DNA of 64,000 nt from Verrucomicrobiia bacterium. Lineage in GTDB: Bacteria; Verrucomicrobiota; Verrucomicrobiia; Limisphaerales; UBA9464. Location of the stretch: NCBI GenBank assembly GCA_019634635.1, contig JAHCBB010000027.1:1-64000 (forward strand). The letters are read 5' to 3'. Under the pieces are notes generated by a model. It was given only the letters and a program-made list of their open reading frames with translations, had not been told where the DNA came from and ran no database searches. Every line of letters starts with the position of its first letter. Position 1 is the stretch's first letter. Made by a program: the position numbers and the translations under genes. Below are positions 15,866 to 25,141 of this stretch, piece after piece.

Positions 15866-16412
15866 AGCGAACGGCAGTCTCTCAGAAACTCCTGCGGACT
15901 TCTCGACTCCCCAGTGCGGGCGCGGTGACTGTGTGAGAAACTGTGTGAGAGAAGCGGTCGCGAACCGTGCCAGAGCTCCTGCAAGCCCTGTGGGAGTGCT
16001 TGCATTTTTGGGGCGATTTGGGCCCAATTTGCTCAGGAAAACTGTTCTCTGTCGGCCGAGTCCTACCTCTGGAGCCAGCTTCAGTGGACTGTAAAGCAGC
16101 AAGTTGCGTTGGAAGAACTGGCCGGTGACAGCGGAATTGCATCCCGGCTTGCACGTCGAGTGGGCTGAGCGGCGACGGGACATTGGTGTATGAACGCGGA
16201 CGGATCCACCCGGTCCGCTTCAGCAAGGCGTCCCACCCGGCGCGGCAGTGCTGAGGGATGGTGATCCTCCGGCGCTCCTGCAGGCAGGCCAGCTCGGCCC
16301 GTGAGACCGCCGATACCAGGCCTCCCCCGGCGGAGCTGTGCCATGGTGATGGGGCGCGACGCCGGGTCGCGACGCAGGGTCGCGGTGAAACGGCGATGCG
16401 CGCGCCAGGCAG
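15866..16412. other. Gene-free stretch with a 12-bp tandem repeat
   Basis: No credible gene is visible on either strand. A 12-base unit beginning ACTGTGTGAGA occurs twice in tandem at 15928-15951 with one difference. The remaining open frames lack conserved patterns. The stretch begins where vapC is cut and ends at the hairpin at 16413, so it may be the debris of a deleted or decayed element. Confidence 0.4.
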
Positions 16413-16442
16413 AACAGCCAGCCACGGAGGTGGCTGGCTGTT
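16413..16442. terminator. Strong hairpin, probable terminator
   Basis: AACAGCCAGCCAC (16413-16425) and GTGGCTGGCTGTT (16430-16442) form a perfect 13-bp stem with a GGAG loop. It lies 56 bases beyond the stop of the minus-strand DUF1269 gene. The following T-run is short on both strands, so it is a candidate bidirectional terminator without a classical U-tract. Confidence 0.6.
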
Positions 16443-16498
16443 TGGGCCGGGGCTGCGGTCGAGGATCCGGCCGTTGAGAGCGGCCACCCTGGCGGTGC

Positions 16499-16990
16499 CT
16501 AGGGTTTCACGGCATCCAGTGCGGCCTGGAGTTTGGCTTCGTCCTCGTCCGAGAGGGACGTTTTGAGCACCTTGCCGCCGCTGCCCTCGAGTTCCTGGAG
16601 CACCTTGTCCGGCGTGACTTTCTTGACGAGCACGAACAGCGCGGAACTGCCGGGACACAGGGAGGCTGCAAGGTCCTTCATGAACTGGTCGTTGATGCCG
16701 TAGTCGGACACCTTGCCCGAGAGGGCCCCGGCCCCGGCCCCGACCGCCATGCCGAGCAGCGGGTTCAGGAAGATCATTCCGATCAGCGCGCCCCAGAAGC
16801 CGCCGCTGGCGGCCCCGGCCGCGGTGAGATTCACGGCCTGGTGGAGCTTGATCTTGCCACCCGCGTCCTTGGTGGCGACGACCGCGTCTTCGAGGTCAAT
16901 CAGGTAATCCTTCTGGAGCTTGCGGAGTTTGAGACGGACTTCCTCGGCCTGGTGCAGGTCGGGATAGGCGATGACGATCAGGGTACTCAT
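16499..16990 (-). CDS. DUF1269 family membrane-associated protein
   Basis: The 163-residue protein starts 'MSTLIVIAYPDLHQAEEV' and continues with 'DLEDAVVATKDAGGKIKLHQ', both characteristic of DUF1269. A glycine-rich hydrophobic hairpin at about residues 55-93 ('AASGGFWGALIGMIFLNPLL') gives one or two membrane passes, followed by a ferredoxin-like C-terminal half. Its function is unknown. In several phyla it appears with stress or envelope genes. It is separately transcribed, with the hairpin at 16413-16442 as its likely terminator, and lies next to the RND efflux genes on the same strand. Confidence 0.85.
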   Translation of the reverse strand: MSTLIVIAYPDLHQAEEVRLKLRKLQKDYLIDLEDAVVATKDAGGKIKLHQAVNLTAAGAASGGFWGALIGMIFLNPLLGMAVGAGAGALSGKVSDYGINDQFMKDLAASLCPGSSALFVLVKKVTPDKVLQELEGSGGKVLKTSLSDEDEAKLQAALDAVKP

Positions 16991-17057
16991 GGATGACTGG
17001 TTTTCTTGGGTTCGTTGGGATTGATTTATGCGGAAACGCCTCCGGCTGCGGGCGGCC

Positions 17058-20000
17058 TCACCGGGCCTCCCCGCCGGCCGAAGAATCCTCCTGGTCCTTC
17101 AACGGCAGCGGTTCGGTTGAATTCTCATTGATCCCGAAGGCGATGCAGTAGAGGCAGGGGACGACGATCATCGTGAGGACGCCCGCGAAGGCGAGGCCGA
17201 AGATGATCGCGACGGCCATGGCCGAGAAGAAGGGGTCCGGGACGAGGGGAAACATGCCCAGCACCGTGGTGACCAGGACCAGCGCCACCGGCCTCAGACG
17301 GCCGACGCTGCCGTCGAGGATCGCCTGATAGGCCGGTTTGCGCAGGGTGTGCAACTGCAGCCGGTATTCGTCAATGAGGACGATGGCGTTCTTGATCTGG
17401 CCGCCGGACAGGGAGAGGGCTCCCAGGAGAGCCATGAAGCCGAAGGGTTGGTTGGTGATCAGCAGGCCGGCCACCACGCCGATGACGCACAGCGGCACGG
17501 TCAGCCAGATCACTGCGGTGATCCGGACCGAGTTGAAGAGGCAGACGACCGTGAAGACCATGATCAGGAGCGCTCCCGGGAGCCTTTTGGCGAGGGCGCC
17601 GCGCGCGTCGCCGGAATCCTCGTGTTCCCCACCCCACTCGAGCGTGTAGCCCTCGGGGAGTTCGATGGCCTCGATCTCCGGCCGGACCCGGGCGAACAGC
17701 TGGCTGGGGAGGCCGGTCCGGGGATCGGCATGGACCGTGATGGTCGGGAAGCGGTCCCGGCGCATGACGATGGGATCCTCCCAATCGAGCCGGGCGTCGG
17801 CGGTGACCTGGCTGAGCGGGATCATCCGGCCGGCCACCGGACTCCAGATGTTCAGGCTGCGGAGCGCGTTGACGTCGGTGCGCTCGGTGAGCGGGGGACG
17901 GGCCACGATCGGCAGCAGGCGCGTCTCCTGCGGGAAGACGCCGGTGGCCGCGCCACCGGGCTCCCGGTAGAAGCCGACGGTGCGGCCCTCGAAGGCCGCT
18001 TCGAGGGCCTGGGCGACCTCCACCCGGGTGATGCCGTTGCGACGCGCCGAAAGTTCGAGGACCTCGGGGCGCACCGCGAGTTCCCGTTCCTGCCAGTCAT
18101 GCCGCACGCAAACCCCGTTGCCCGAGTCGCGGATGACCTGAACCGCCCGGTCGGCCAGGCCGCGCAGCACCGCGGAGTCGGGACCGCTGAAGCGTGCCTG
18201 GATGCGACCGCCGGCGCCGGGGCCGAGCAGGAATTTCTTTGCGACGGCGTTGGCGTCGGGATGCTCCTGGTCGAGGTATGCCTGCACCTTTTCGATCAGC
18301 CCGTCTATCTTCCGGGAGTCGTCCACACTGACGAGGAATTCGACGTACGCCCGGTTTTCCGACTCCGGGCTGTACACCAGCAGGAAGCGCATGGCGCCGC
18401 CGCCGATGAACGTCGAGACGTGCTGGACCCCCGGCTGGGTCTGGATGAACTGCTGGACGGTGTCGGCAAACCGTTCCGATTCGCGGATGTGGGTGCCGGC
18501 GGGCAGGAAGCAATCCACCATGAACTGCGGGCGGGTCGCCGGCGGGAAGAAGCTCTGTTTGACGAAGCGGAACCCCCAGAGCGACGACGCGAACAGGCCG
18601 ACGGAAAGGGCGATCACCACCCAGCGGTGGCGGAGCGCCAGCACGAGCAGGCCCCGGTACCACTGGAACATGCGGCCGGCGTACGGATCACGGCTGGCCG
18701 CCGCCGGGTCGGGCTTGAAGAGCAGGTGGCCCAGCAGTGGGGTGTACGTTATGGCGGTGATCCAGCTCAGGCCCAGGGAAAGGAAGATCACCCAGAACAG
18801 CGAATTGCAGTACTCCCCCGTCGAGTCGTCCGAAAGGCCGATGGCGGCGAACGCGACCACGGCAATGACCGTGGCACCAAACAGCGGCCACTGGGTCTGC
18901 GCGACCACGTTGCGGACCACGTCGAGCTTCTTCCGGCCGGCCTCGATGCCCACCTTCAGGCCCTCGGCAACGACGATCGCGTTGTCGGTGAGCATGCACA
19001 GCGCGATGATGAAGGAGCCCAGCGAAATGCGCTCGAGCAGGATGCCCTTCGCGTTCATCACGACCACGGTGGCGAGGATCGTCAGCAACAGAACGCCGCC
19101 GATCAGCGCGCCTGCCCGGACCCCCATCGCGAACAGGAGCACCGCGACGACGATGATCACGGACATCGCGAGATTGAGGACGAAGGCGTTGACCGCGCTG
19201 GTGACGTCCGTGGGCTGGAAGTTGATCTGGCCGATCTCGATGCCGATCGGCTGGTTGCCCTTCAATTCCTCGAGCTTTCGCCGCACGCCGTCGCCCATGG
19301 TGACGACGTTGCCCCCCTGGACCGTCGAGACGCCGATGCCGATGCCTGACTGGCCGTCGAACTTGAGAATGCGCCGGGGGGGCTCGTCGTAGCCGCGCTG
19401 GATGGTTGCGACATCCCGGAGGAGCAGTTGCCGGCCCGTGCGATCGGAGCCGATCACGAGATCGAGCATTTCGTCGGCGGAGGCAAAACCGCCGGTTGGG
19501 TCGAGCGCGGGGTAGCCGGTGCCGATGCGCACCCGGCCGCCGTCTGCGACCACGTTCTTTGCCTGGAGTTGGGCATAGATCTGTTCCTCGTTGATCCCGA
19601 GTTGGGCCAAGCGCTGTCGTGAGATTTCGAGAAAGACCACCTCCTGCTGTTCCGAGAACAGGTCCACCTTCTTGACGTCGGTCACGACCTGAAGTTCCCG
19701 ACGGAGGAACTCGGCGTAACGGCGGAGTTCGGGCTGGGTGTAGCCCTCGCCGGTGATGGCGAGGAAGATGCCGTAGACGTCGCCGAAATCGTCAATGACC
19801 AGCGAGCGTCCGCGTGCCGAGGGCGGCAGTTGGCGCTGCGCGTCATTGATCTTGCGCCGGAGTTCATCCCAGACCTGCGGAATGGCCTCGCGGTCGAACT
19901 GGTCCCGGATCACGGCCCGGACGATGGAGCGTCCGCGAATGGACTCGGACTCCACGCGCTTGAGCTGCCCGAGGGTCTGGCAGGCATTTTCGATCGGATT

Positions 20001-20192
20001 GCTGACTTCCAGGGCGACCTCCTCGGCGCTTGCGCCCGGGTAGGGCGTGATGATCAAGGCCTCCTTGATCGTGAATTCCGGATCCTCGAGCCGGCCGATG
20101 GAGTGATACGCCCAGACCCCTCCGAGGAGGACGAGGAGCATCGAGATGTAGAAAACCCGGTCCTTCTGTACGGAAACCACTCCGAGATTCAT
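17058..20192 (-). CDS. RND efflux transporter permease, inner-membrane pump
   Basis: The 1044-residue protein has the AcrB-type layout: an N-terminal membrane helix, a large periplasmic porter domain, a block of six helices, a second porter domain and six more helices. Typical segments are 'ALIITPYPGASAEEVALEVSNPIE' near residue 45 (family porter start) and 'GGQIKNAIVLIDEYR' in the C-terminal membrane block. In TM4 the usual pair of aspartates reads D-N in 'LTDNAIVVAEG'. It exports drugs or other small molecules by proton antiport, together with the adaptor encoded upstream. The start ATG overlaps the adaptor stop by four bases. No outer-membrane channel gene is nearby. Confidence 0.92.
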   Translation of the reverse strand: MNLGVVSVQKDRVFYISMLLVLLGGVWAYHSIGRLEDPEFTIKEALIITPYPGASAEEVALEVSNPIENACQTLGQLKRVESESIRGRSIVRAVIRDQFDREAIPQVWDELRRKINDAQRQLPPSARGRSLVIDDFGDVYGIFLAITGEGYTQPELRRYAEFLRRELQVVTDVKKVDLFSEQQEVVFLEISRQRLAQLGINEEQIYAQLQAKNVVADGGRVRIGTGYPALDPTGGFASADEMLDLVIGSDRTGRQLLLRDVATIQRGYDEPPRRILKFDGQSGIGIGVSTVQGGNVVTMGDGVRRKLEELKGNQPIGIEIGQINFQPTDVTSAVNAFVLNLAMSVIIVVAVLLFAMGVRAGALIGGVLLLTILATVVVMNAKGILLERISLGSFIIALCMLTDNAIVVAEGLKVGIEAGRKKLDVVRNVVAQTQWPLFGATVIAVVAFAAIGLSDDSTGEYCNSLFWVIFLSLGLSWITAITYTPLLGHLLFKPDPAAASRDPYAGRMFQWYRGLLVLALRHRWVVIALSVGLFASSLWGFRFVKQSFFPPATRPQFMVDCFLPAGTHIRESERFADTVQQFIQTQPGVQHVSTFIGGGAMRFLLVYSPESENRAYVEFLVSVDDSRKIDGLIEKVQAYLDQEHPDANAVAKKFLLGPGAGGRIQARFSGPDSAVLRGLADRAVQVIRDSGNGVCVRHDWQERELAVRPEVLELSARRNGITRVEVAQALEAAFEGRTVGFYREPGGAATGVFPQETRLLPIVARPPLTERTDVNALRSLNIWSPVAGRMIPLSQVTADARLDWEDPIVMRRDRFPTITVHADPRTGLPSQLFARVRPEIEAIELPEGYTLEWGGEHEDSGDARGALAKRLPGALLIMVFTVVCLFNSVRITAVIWLTVPLCVIGVVAGLLITNQPFGFMALLGALSLSGGQIKNAIVLIDEYRLQLHTLRKPAYQAILDGSVGRLRPVALVLVTTVLGMFPLVPDPFFSAMAVAIIFGLAFAGVLTMIVVPCLYCIAFGINENSTEPLPLKDQEDSSAGGEAR

Positions 20193-21496
20193 GGCGTGTT
20201 GCCTCCGAGCGCATCCCCCAGGTCGCGGACCTTCATGCCATCCCGCAGGAACCGCACTCCGGCCACCGCGATGCGGCTGCCCGGCTGGAGGCCGTCCACG
20301 ACTTCAATCAGCCCCCCCGAAGTCGCCCCAAGCGTTACCGGACGCCGCTGAACGGTCTGGTCCGACCCGATCACCCAGGCGACCTGCTGGCCGGCACCCT
20401 CCTGATAAATCGCGGAAAGCGGGACCAGGAGCCGGTTCCCGGCCGGGCCGCCGCGGCGGTACGTGACGGTGGCCGTGGCGGTCATGCCGGGCAGGATGTT
20501 GGTGCCGGGCGGCGTGGTCATGCCGGCACGCACGCGAAAGGTTTGCGTGACCGGGTCGGCGACCTTGGCGATTTCCCTGACGGTCAGGGGGAATCGCTGC
20601 CCGGGCGCGGCGCTGAATTCCGCCACCACGTCCAGCACGTCGCCCGGATTCAGACCCGCGGCCATGAAGGACTCCGGCAGGTCCACCACGATGTCAATGG
20701 CATCGGCCTTCTGAATGCGCACCACCGGCTCGGTCGCCCGGACATTCTGGTTCTCCTCGACAAACCGCTGGGAAATCACGCCGTCATACGGCGCGCGGAG
20801 GGTGCTGTCCTCAAACTGGATGGTCGCCTCGCGCACCCGGGCTTCCAGCCCGCGCACGTCGGCTTCCCGGGCCTCGATGTCCTCCACGCGCCCGCCGGCG
20901 CCGGCCAGCAGCCGCTGACGGGCGCTTTCCAGATCCTCCTGCGCGACGAGCAGGCCGGTCTCTGCAACCTCAAATTCCTCGCGCGACACGGCCTCCGTCG
21001 CCACCAGTTCCTTGAAACGCCCGTACCGTGACCGGGCATTGGTCAGCCGGGCCTCCGCCGCCCGCACGTCGGCCTCGAGGCGCAGCTGCTCCTCGGGACG
21101 GGCCCCGGCCCTCAACGCGCGCAGGGCGGCCTGCGCCTGGTCCAGCTGGCTCTGCAGCGACTTCTGCCGGGCTTCAAATTCATCCTGCCGGAGCTGGGCG
21201 ACCACCGCGCCCTGGGCGACCCGCTGACCTTCCCGGACCGGCAGGCGGATCAGCACGCCGGACACCTGGAAGGCGAGCTCGGCTTCCTGGGTCGCCACGG
21301 CCCGGCCGGAGAAGGTGCGCACCCGCGGCTCCCCACCGGCGGACAGCAGCACCGTCTTCACCGGACGCGTCACGGCGGACGGCTCCGGCTCGGACCGCGA
21401 ACACCCGACGACGAGAAAAATAATGGCCAGGGTGAAGGGCGCACTGGGCCCAAGCCCCCTGCTGCCGGAACTCCGGGCGTTCATGGGTCTGATCAT
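20189..21496 (-). CDS. RND efflux periplasmic adaptor, lipoprotein
   Basis: This membrane fusion protein has 435 residues from ATG 21496, and ATG 21484 is an equally good start. The N-terminus has a hydrophobic stretch ending in the lipobox-like 'LVVGCS', so it is probably a lipid-anchored periplasmic protein. A first lipoyl half 'AELAFQVSGVLIRLPVREGQ' precedes a long coiled-coil hairpin (about residues 95-210) and the second half 'LRAPYDGVISQRFVEENQNV'. A beta-barrel and a membrane-proximal domain follow. It links the RND pump to an outer-membrane channel encoded elsewhere. The stop overlaps the pump start, so the pair forms one operon. It diverges from the M20 peptidase gene over a 214-base gap. 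Confidence 0.9.
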   Translation of the reverse strand: MIRPMNARSSGSRGLGPSAPFTLAIIFLVVGCSRSEPEPSAVTRPVKTVLLSAGGEPRVRTFSGRAVATQEAELAFQVSGVLIRLPVREGQRVAQGAVVAQLRQDEFEARQKSLQSQLDQAQAALRALRAGARPEEQLRLEADVRAAEARLTNARSRYGRFKELVATEAVSREEFEVAETGLLVAQEDLESARQRLLAGAGGRVEDIEAREADVRGLEARVREATIQFEDSTLRAPYDGVISQRFVEENQNVRATEPVVRIQKADAIDIVVDLPESFMAAGLNPGDVLDVVAEFSAAPGQRFPLTVREIAKVADPVTQTFRVRAGMTTPPGTNILPGMTATATVTYRRGGPAGNRLLVPLSAIYQEGAGQQVAWVIGSDQTVQRRPVTLGATSGGLIEVVDGLQPGSRIAVAGVRFLRDGMKVRDLGDALGGNTP

Positions 21497-21710
21497 CTGC
21501 GGAATTTTTTGGGGGAGGTGGCAGGGTTTCGGTGCGAAACCGGCTCGGACACCGCGCGGGAAAATCATCACCAACGACGTCCGGTTCGCCAGAACAAAGA
21601 TGACGCGGGCCACCCGCCACCGGCCCGACCTCGACTTGCGGTCCTCGTCCGCCTGCCGGTTCGAGAATCAAATTGCTGGAAACGGAAACCCGCAATACAA
21701 GTGGTCCCCG

Positions 21711-23087
21711 ATGACTCCAGCAGCGGTTCTCCAATACCTTTCGAGCAACGAAGAACGCTTTATCGGGGAGCTGTTCGAGTACGCCCGCATTCCGAGCATC
21801 AGTGCGCAGTCCGACCACGCCGATGACATGAACCGTGCCGCACAGTGGCTGGTCCAGCGCGCCCTCGCGGCCGGGCTCAAGGCGGAGGTCCGCCCGACGT
21901 CCGGCCGCCCGGTGGTGATTGCGAAGACGCCCGGTCAGGACCCGAAGAAGCCCACGTTCCTCGTTTACGGTCACTACGACGTGCAGCCGCCGGACCCGCT
22001 GGACCTCTGGACGTCGCCGCCGTTCGAGCCGCGGCGTGTCGGCCGCAACGTGTACGCCCGCGGCATCAGCGACAACAAGGGCCAGCATCTGGCCCACATC
22101 AATGCGGTCGAGGCCTGGCTCAAGACCGGGAACACGCTGCCGTGCAATGTCAATTTTCTGATCGAGGGCGAGGAGGAAGTGGGCTCGAAGGCGCTGTACG
22201 GGTTCCTGCCGAAGAACGCGAAGGAACTGGCGTGTGCGGCCCTGGTGGTGTCCGACACCGAGATTCCCAGCATGAAACACCCGGCGCTCTGCTACTCGCT
22301 GCGGGGCATGGCGCCGTTGGAGATCCGGCTGGACGGGCCCGATCGCGACCTGCACTCGGGGCTGTTTGGCGGCGCGGTGGACAATCCGGCGATGGTGTTG
22401 TGCCAGTTGCTCGGGCAGCTGCGGGACAAGCGGGGGCGCTTCACGATCCCGGGGTTCTACGAGGACGTGGTGAAACTTTCGGCCTACGAGCGCAAGCAGA
22501 TGGCCAAGGTGCCGTTCAACGAGGCGAAATTCCGCAAATCGGTGGGCGTGTCGGCCCTGTTTGGCGAGGCGGGCTACACGCCGGATGAACAACGCGCCGC
22601 GCGGCCCACCTTCGAAATCAATGGCCTCACCAGCGGCTACCAGGGGGAGGGTGGCAAGACGATCATCCCTTCCTGGGCCAGCGCCAAGATCACCATGCGC
22701 CTCGTCCCGGACCAGGATCCGAAGCAGATCAACGCGCTGGTCAGGAAGCATCTGAAGGCGATTTGTCCGCCCACCGTGAAACTCACCATCACGGAAGGGC
22801 AGGGCGGGGGGCCGTATCTCGTGGACCCTGCCGGGCCGCTGGCCCAGGCCTGCATGCGGGCCGCCAAGTCCGGATTCGGCCACGAATGCGTGCTCGTTCG
22901 CGGCGGGGGCAGCATTCCGATCATTGCGGCATTCAAGCAGCATTTGAAGGCCGACTCGCTGATGCTCGGCCTCGCGCTGCCGGATGACAATGCCCACTCG
23001 CCCGACGAGAAATTTTCGCTCGACGCCTACATGGCCGGGATGCGCATGGGGGCGCATCTCTGGCCCGAGCTGGCCGCGGTGGCTTGA
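21711..23087 (+). CDS. M20 family dipeptidase
   Basis: The 458-residue metallopeptidase has the M20 signatures: 'VYGHYDVQ' with H88 and D90, a bridging aspartate D121 in 'GISDNKG', and the catalytic glutamates in 'EGEEEVGS' (about 155-156). A lid dimerisation domain includes 'HSGLFGGAVDNPAM'. C-terminal 'AHSPDEKFSLD' supplies the last histidine ligand. It cleaves dipeptides or related N-acyl amino acids in the cytoplasm. ATG 21711 gives the normal N-terminus 'VLQYLSSNEERFIGELFE', while the longer open frame upstream covers the divergent promoter region. The SLC13-type transporter gene follows 122 bases later and may share its expression. Confidence 0.9.
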   Translation: MTPAAVLQYLSSNEERFIGELFEYARIPSISAQSDHADDMNRAAQWLVQRALAAGLKAEVRPTSGRPVVIAKTPGQDPKKPTFLVYGHYDVQPPDPLDLWTSPPFEPRRVGRNVYARGISDNKGQHLAHINAVEAWLKTGNTLPCNVNFLIEGEEEVGSKALYGFLPKNAKELACAALVVSDTEIPSMKHPALCYSLRGMAPLEIRLDGPDRDLHSGLFGGAVDNPAMVLCQLLGQLRDKRGRFTIPGFYEDVVKLSAYERKQMAKVPFNEAKFRKSVGVSALFGEAGYTPDEQRAARPTFEINGLTSGYQGEGGKTIIPSWASAKITMRLVPDQDPKQINALVRKHLKAICPPTVKLTITEGQGGGPYLVDPAGPLAQACMRAAKSGFGHECVLVRGGGSIPIIAAFKQHLKADSLMLGLALPDDNAHSPDEKFSLDAYMAGMRMGAHLWPELAAVA

Positions 23088-23209
23088 AATGTCGGCCGGC
23101 GTCGCCCGGTGTCACCCGGCGTTGACGCCGTGGATCCGGCGCGACCCCCGACCAGGGGCGGGGCGATCCGGAGTCCCTGCCCAGTTTTCCAAGTCAGCGT
23201 GCACTGCCC

Positions 23210-25051
23210 ATGAACACCGAACTTGCCATAGTCCTGGCCCTGCTGGCCTCCGCAGTCGCGATGTTTGCGCTCAACAAGCCGCGAATGGACGCCGTGGCCC
23301 TGATCATGATGGCCCTGCTGCCGTTCACGGGCGTGGTCACCATGAACGAGACGCTCGCCGGCTTCAGTGACTCGAGCATCGTGTTGATCGCGCTGCTGTT
23401 TGTCGTGGGCGAGGGACTGGTCCGCACCGGCGTGGCGCAGCGGATGGGCGACTGGCTGAAAAAGACGGCGGGCAACAGCGAAAGCCGGCTGCTGATCCTG
23501 TTGATGACCGCGACCGCCCTGTTGGGTTCCGTGATGAGTTCGACCGGCGTGGTGGCGATTTTTATACCCGTCGCCTTGCGCATTGCCCAGGGCACCGGCA
23601 CGGCCCCGAGCCGGCTGATGATGCCGCTCAGCATGGCGGCATTGATCAGCGGCATGATGACCCTCGTGGGCACGGCGCCCAACCTGGTGGTCAACGCCGA
23701 GCTGCAGCGCGGCGAGACCGAGGGCTTTCATTTCTTCAGCTTCACGCCGTTTGGTGCGGTCGTCCTCGTCCTGGGCATCGCCTATATGCTTTTCGCCCGT
23801 CGCTGGCTCGCCGCCGGATCCCCCCAGGGGGGCGCCGCCGCCGGCCGCCGGCCCCGCCTGGCGGACTGGGTGGAGCAGTACAAACTCGCCGAGCGCGAGC
23901 ACCGGCTGCGTATCACCCCCGGCTCGCCCTTCATCGGCAGGACGATCGCCGAGCTCGATCTGCGCAACACGCTCAACGCGACCATCGTTGCCATCGAGCG
24001 CCGGGGACGTTTCTCCACCGAGGTCATCGGTCCGGCGGCCCGGACCGAGCTGCAGGCGGAGGACATTCTGCTGGTGGACCTGTGCGGCACCGTGGACTGC
24101 CTGGAGACGCTGCATCGTCAGTACCAGCTGGAGACGCTGCCCTTGAGCGGCGCCTACTTTGCCGACCGCTCGCAGGAGATCGGCATGGCAGAGGTGATGC
24201 TTGCCGCGAATTCCAGCCTGGCCGGCAAGACGGTGGCGGAGGCGCGCTTTCGTTCGGAGTATGGCGTGACAGTGATCGGGCTCCGCCACGGCGATCAGGC
24301 GATCGCGGGCAGCCTGCTGCCGGAAAAGCTGAAGGTCGGTGACACGCTGCTGACCATCGGCCCGTGGCGGGACATCAAGCGGTTGCAGGCGGACACCACC
24401 AATCTCGTGACGCTCAACCTGCCGGCCGAGATGGACGACGTGCTCCCCGCCTCCGGCCGCGCGCCGCAGGCCGTCGCGTGTCTGCTGCTCATGGTGGGTC
24501 TGATGGTCAGCGGTGTAATCCCCAACGTGCACGCCGCGCTGATTGCCTGCCTGTTGATGGGCGCCCTGCGCTGCGTGGACTTCGAGAGCGCCTACCGGTC
24601 CATCCACTGGAAGAGCCTCATTCTCATCGTCGGCATGCTGCCCTTTTCGATGGCGCTGCAGCGGACCGGCGGTGTGGACCTGGCGGCTGACGCGCTCATC
24701 GCCGCGACCGGCAATGCGGGAACCCACGTCGTCCTTGGCAGTGTCTTCCTCATCACCGCCAGCCTGGGCCTGTTCATATCGAACACGGCCACGGCCGTGC
24801 TGATGGCCCCGGTCGCCCTCGCCATCGCGAAGGACATGGGCGCGTCGCCCTACCCGTTCGCCATGATTGTCGCCCTTGCCGCTTCGACGGCATTCATGAC
24901 CCCGATCTCGTCGCCGGTGAACACGCTGGTCGTCGGCCCGGGCAACTACAAATTTGGCGACTTCGTGAAGGTCGGCGTGCCGTTCAGCCTGGTCGTGATG
25001 GTGGTTTGCGTCATCCTCGTGCCCATCGTGCTGCCGCTTTATTCCAAATAG
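23210..25051 (+). CDS. SLC13/DASS family transporter with two RCK-C domains
   Basis: The 613-residue membrane protein has 'SMAALISGMMTLVGTAPNLV' near residue 150, the conserved anion-binding hairpin of the family. A matching 'MTPISSPVNTLVVGPGNY' lies in the second half. Between the two membrane halves (about residues 215-390) lie two TrkA-C/RCK_C domains ('ITPGSPFIGRTIAELDLR' and 'LAGKTVAEARFRSEYG'). Such proteins are sodium-coupled carriers of dicarboxylates, sulfate or related anions, and the RCK_C domains may sense ligands. The substrate cannot be read from the sequence. It follows the dipeptidase in the same direction. Confidence 0.88.
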   Translation: MNTELAIVLALLASAVAMFALNKPRMDAVALIMMALLPFTGVVTMNETLAGFSDSSIVLIALLFVVGEGLVRTGVAQRMGDWLKKTAGNSESRLLILLMTATALLGSVMSSTGVVAIFIPVALRIAQGTGTAPSRLMMPLSMAALISGMMTLVGTAPNLVVNAELQRGETEGFHFFSFTPFGAVVLVLGIAYMLFARRWLAAGSPQGGAAAGRRPRLADWVEQYKLAEREHRLRITPGSPFIGRTIAELDLRNTLNATIVAIERRGRFSTEVIGPAARTELQAEDILLVDLCGTVDCLETLHRQYQLETLPLSGAYFADRSQEIGMAEVMLAANSSLAGKTVAEARFRSEYGVTVIGLRHGDQAIAGSLLPEKLKVGDTLLTIGPWRDIKRLQADTTNLVTLNLPAEMDDVLPASGRAPQAVACLLLMVGLMVSGVIPNVHAALIACLLMGALRCVDFESAYRSIHWKSLILIVGMLPFSMALQRTGGVDLAADALIAATGNAGTHVVLGSVFLITASLGLFISNTATAVLMAPVALAIAKDMGASPYPFAMIVALAASTAFMTPISSPVNTLVVGPGNYKFGDFVKVGVPFSLVVMVVCVILVPIVLPLYSK

Positions 25052-25141
25052 CGGCGGCGCACAGGACCGGGCTGCACTTCCCGTCGCCAGAGGTCATCGG
25101 GGAGCCCGCGATGGGGCTGGGTCCGGCGGCAGGGTTCCGGC

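Noticed and set aside
17349-19349. 666-codon open frame on the plus strand opposite the RND pump gene
   Set aside because: It is rich in Arg, Gly, Asp and Glu with no domain pattern, and lies in phase with a strong gene on the other strand. This is a typical GC-rich shadow.
21673-21701. TTGCTG-17-TACAAG as promoter of the M20 dipeptidase gene
   Set aside because: The boxes are weak and the -10 would lie only about ten bases from the start codon. I could not support it over chance.
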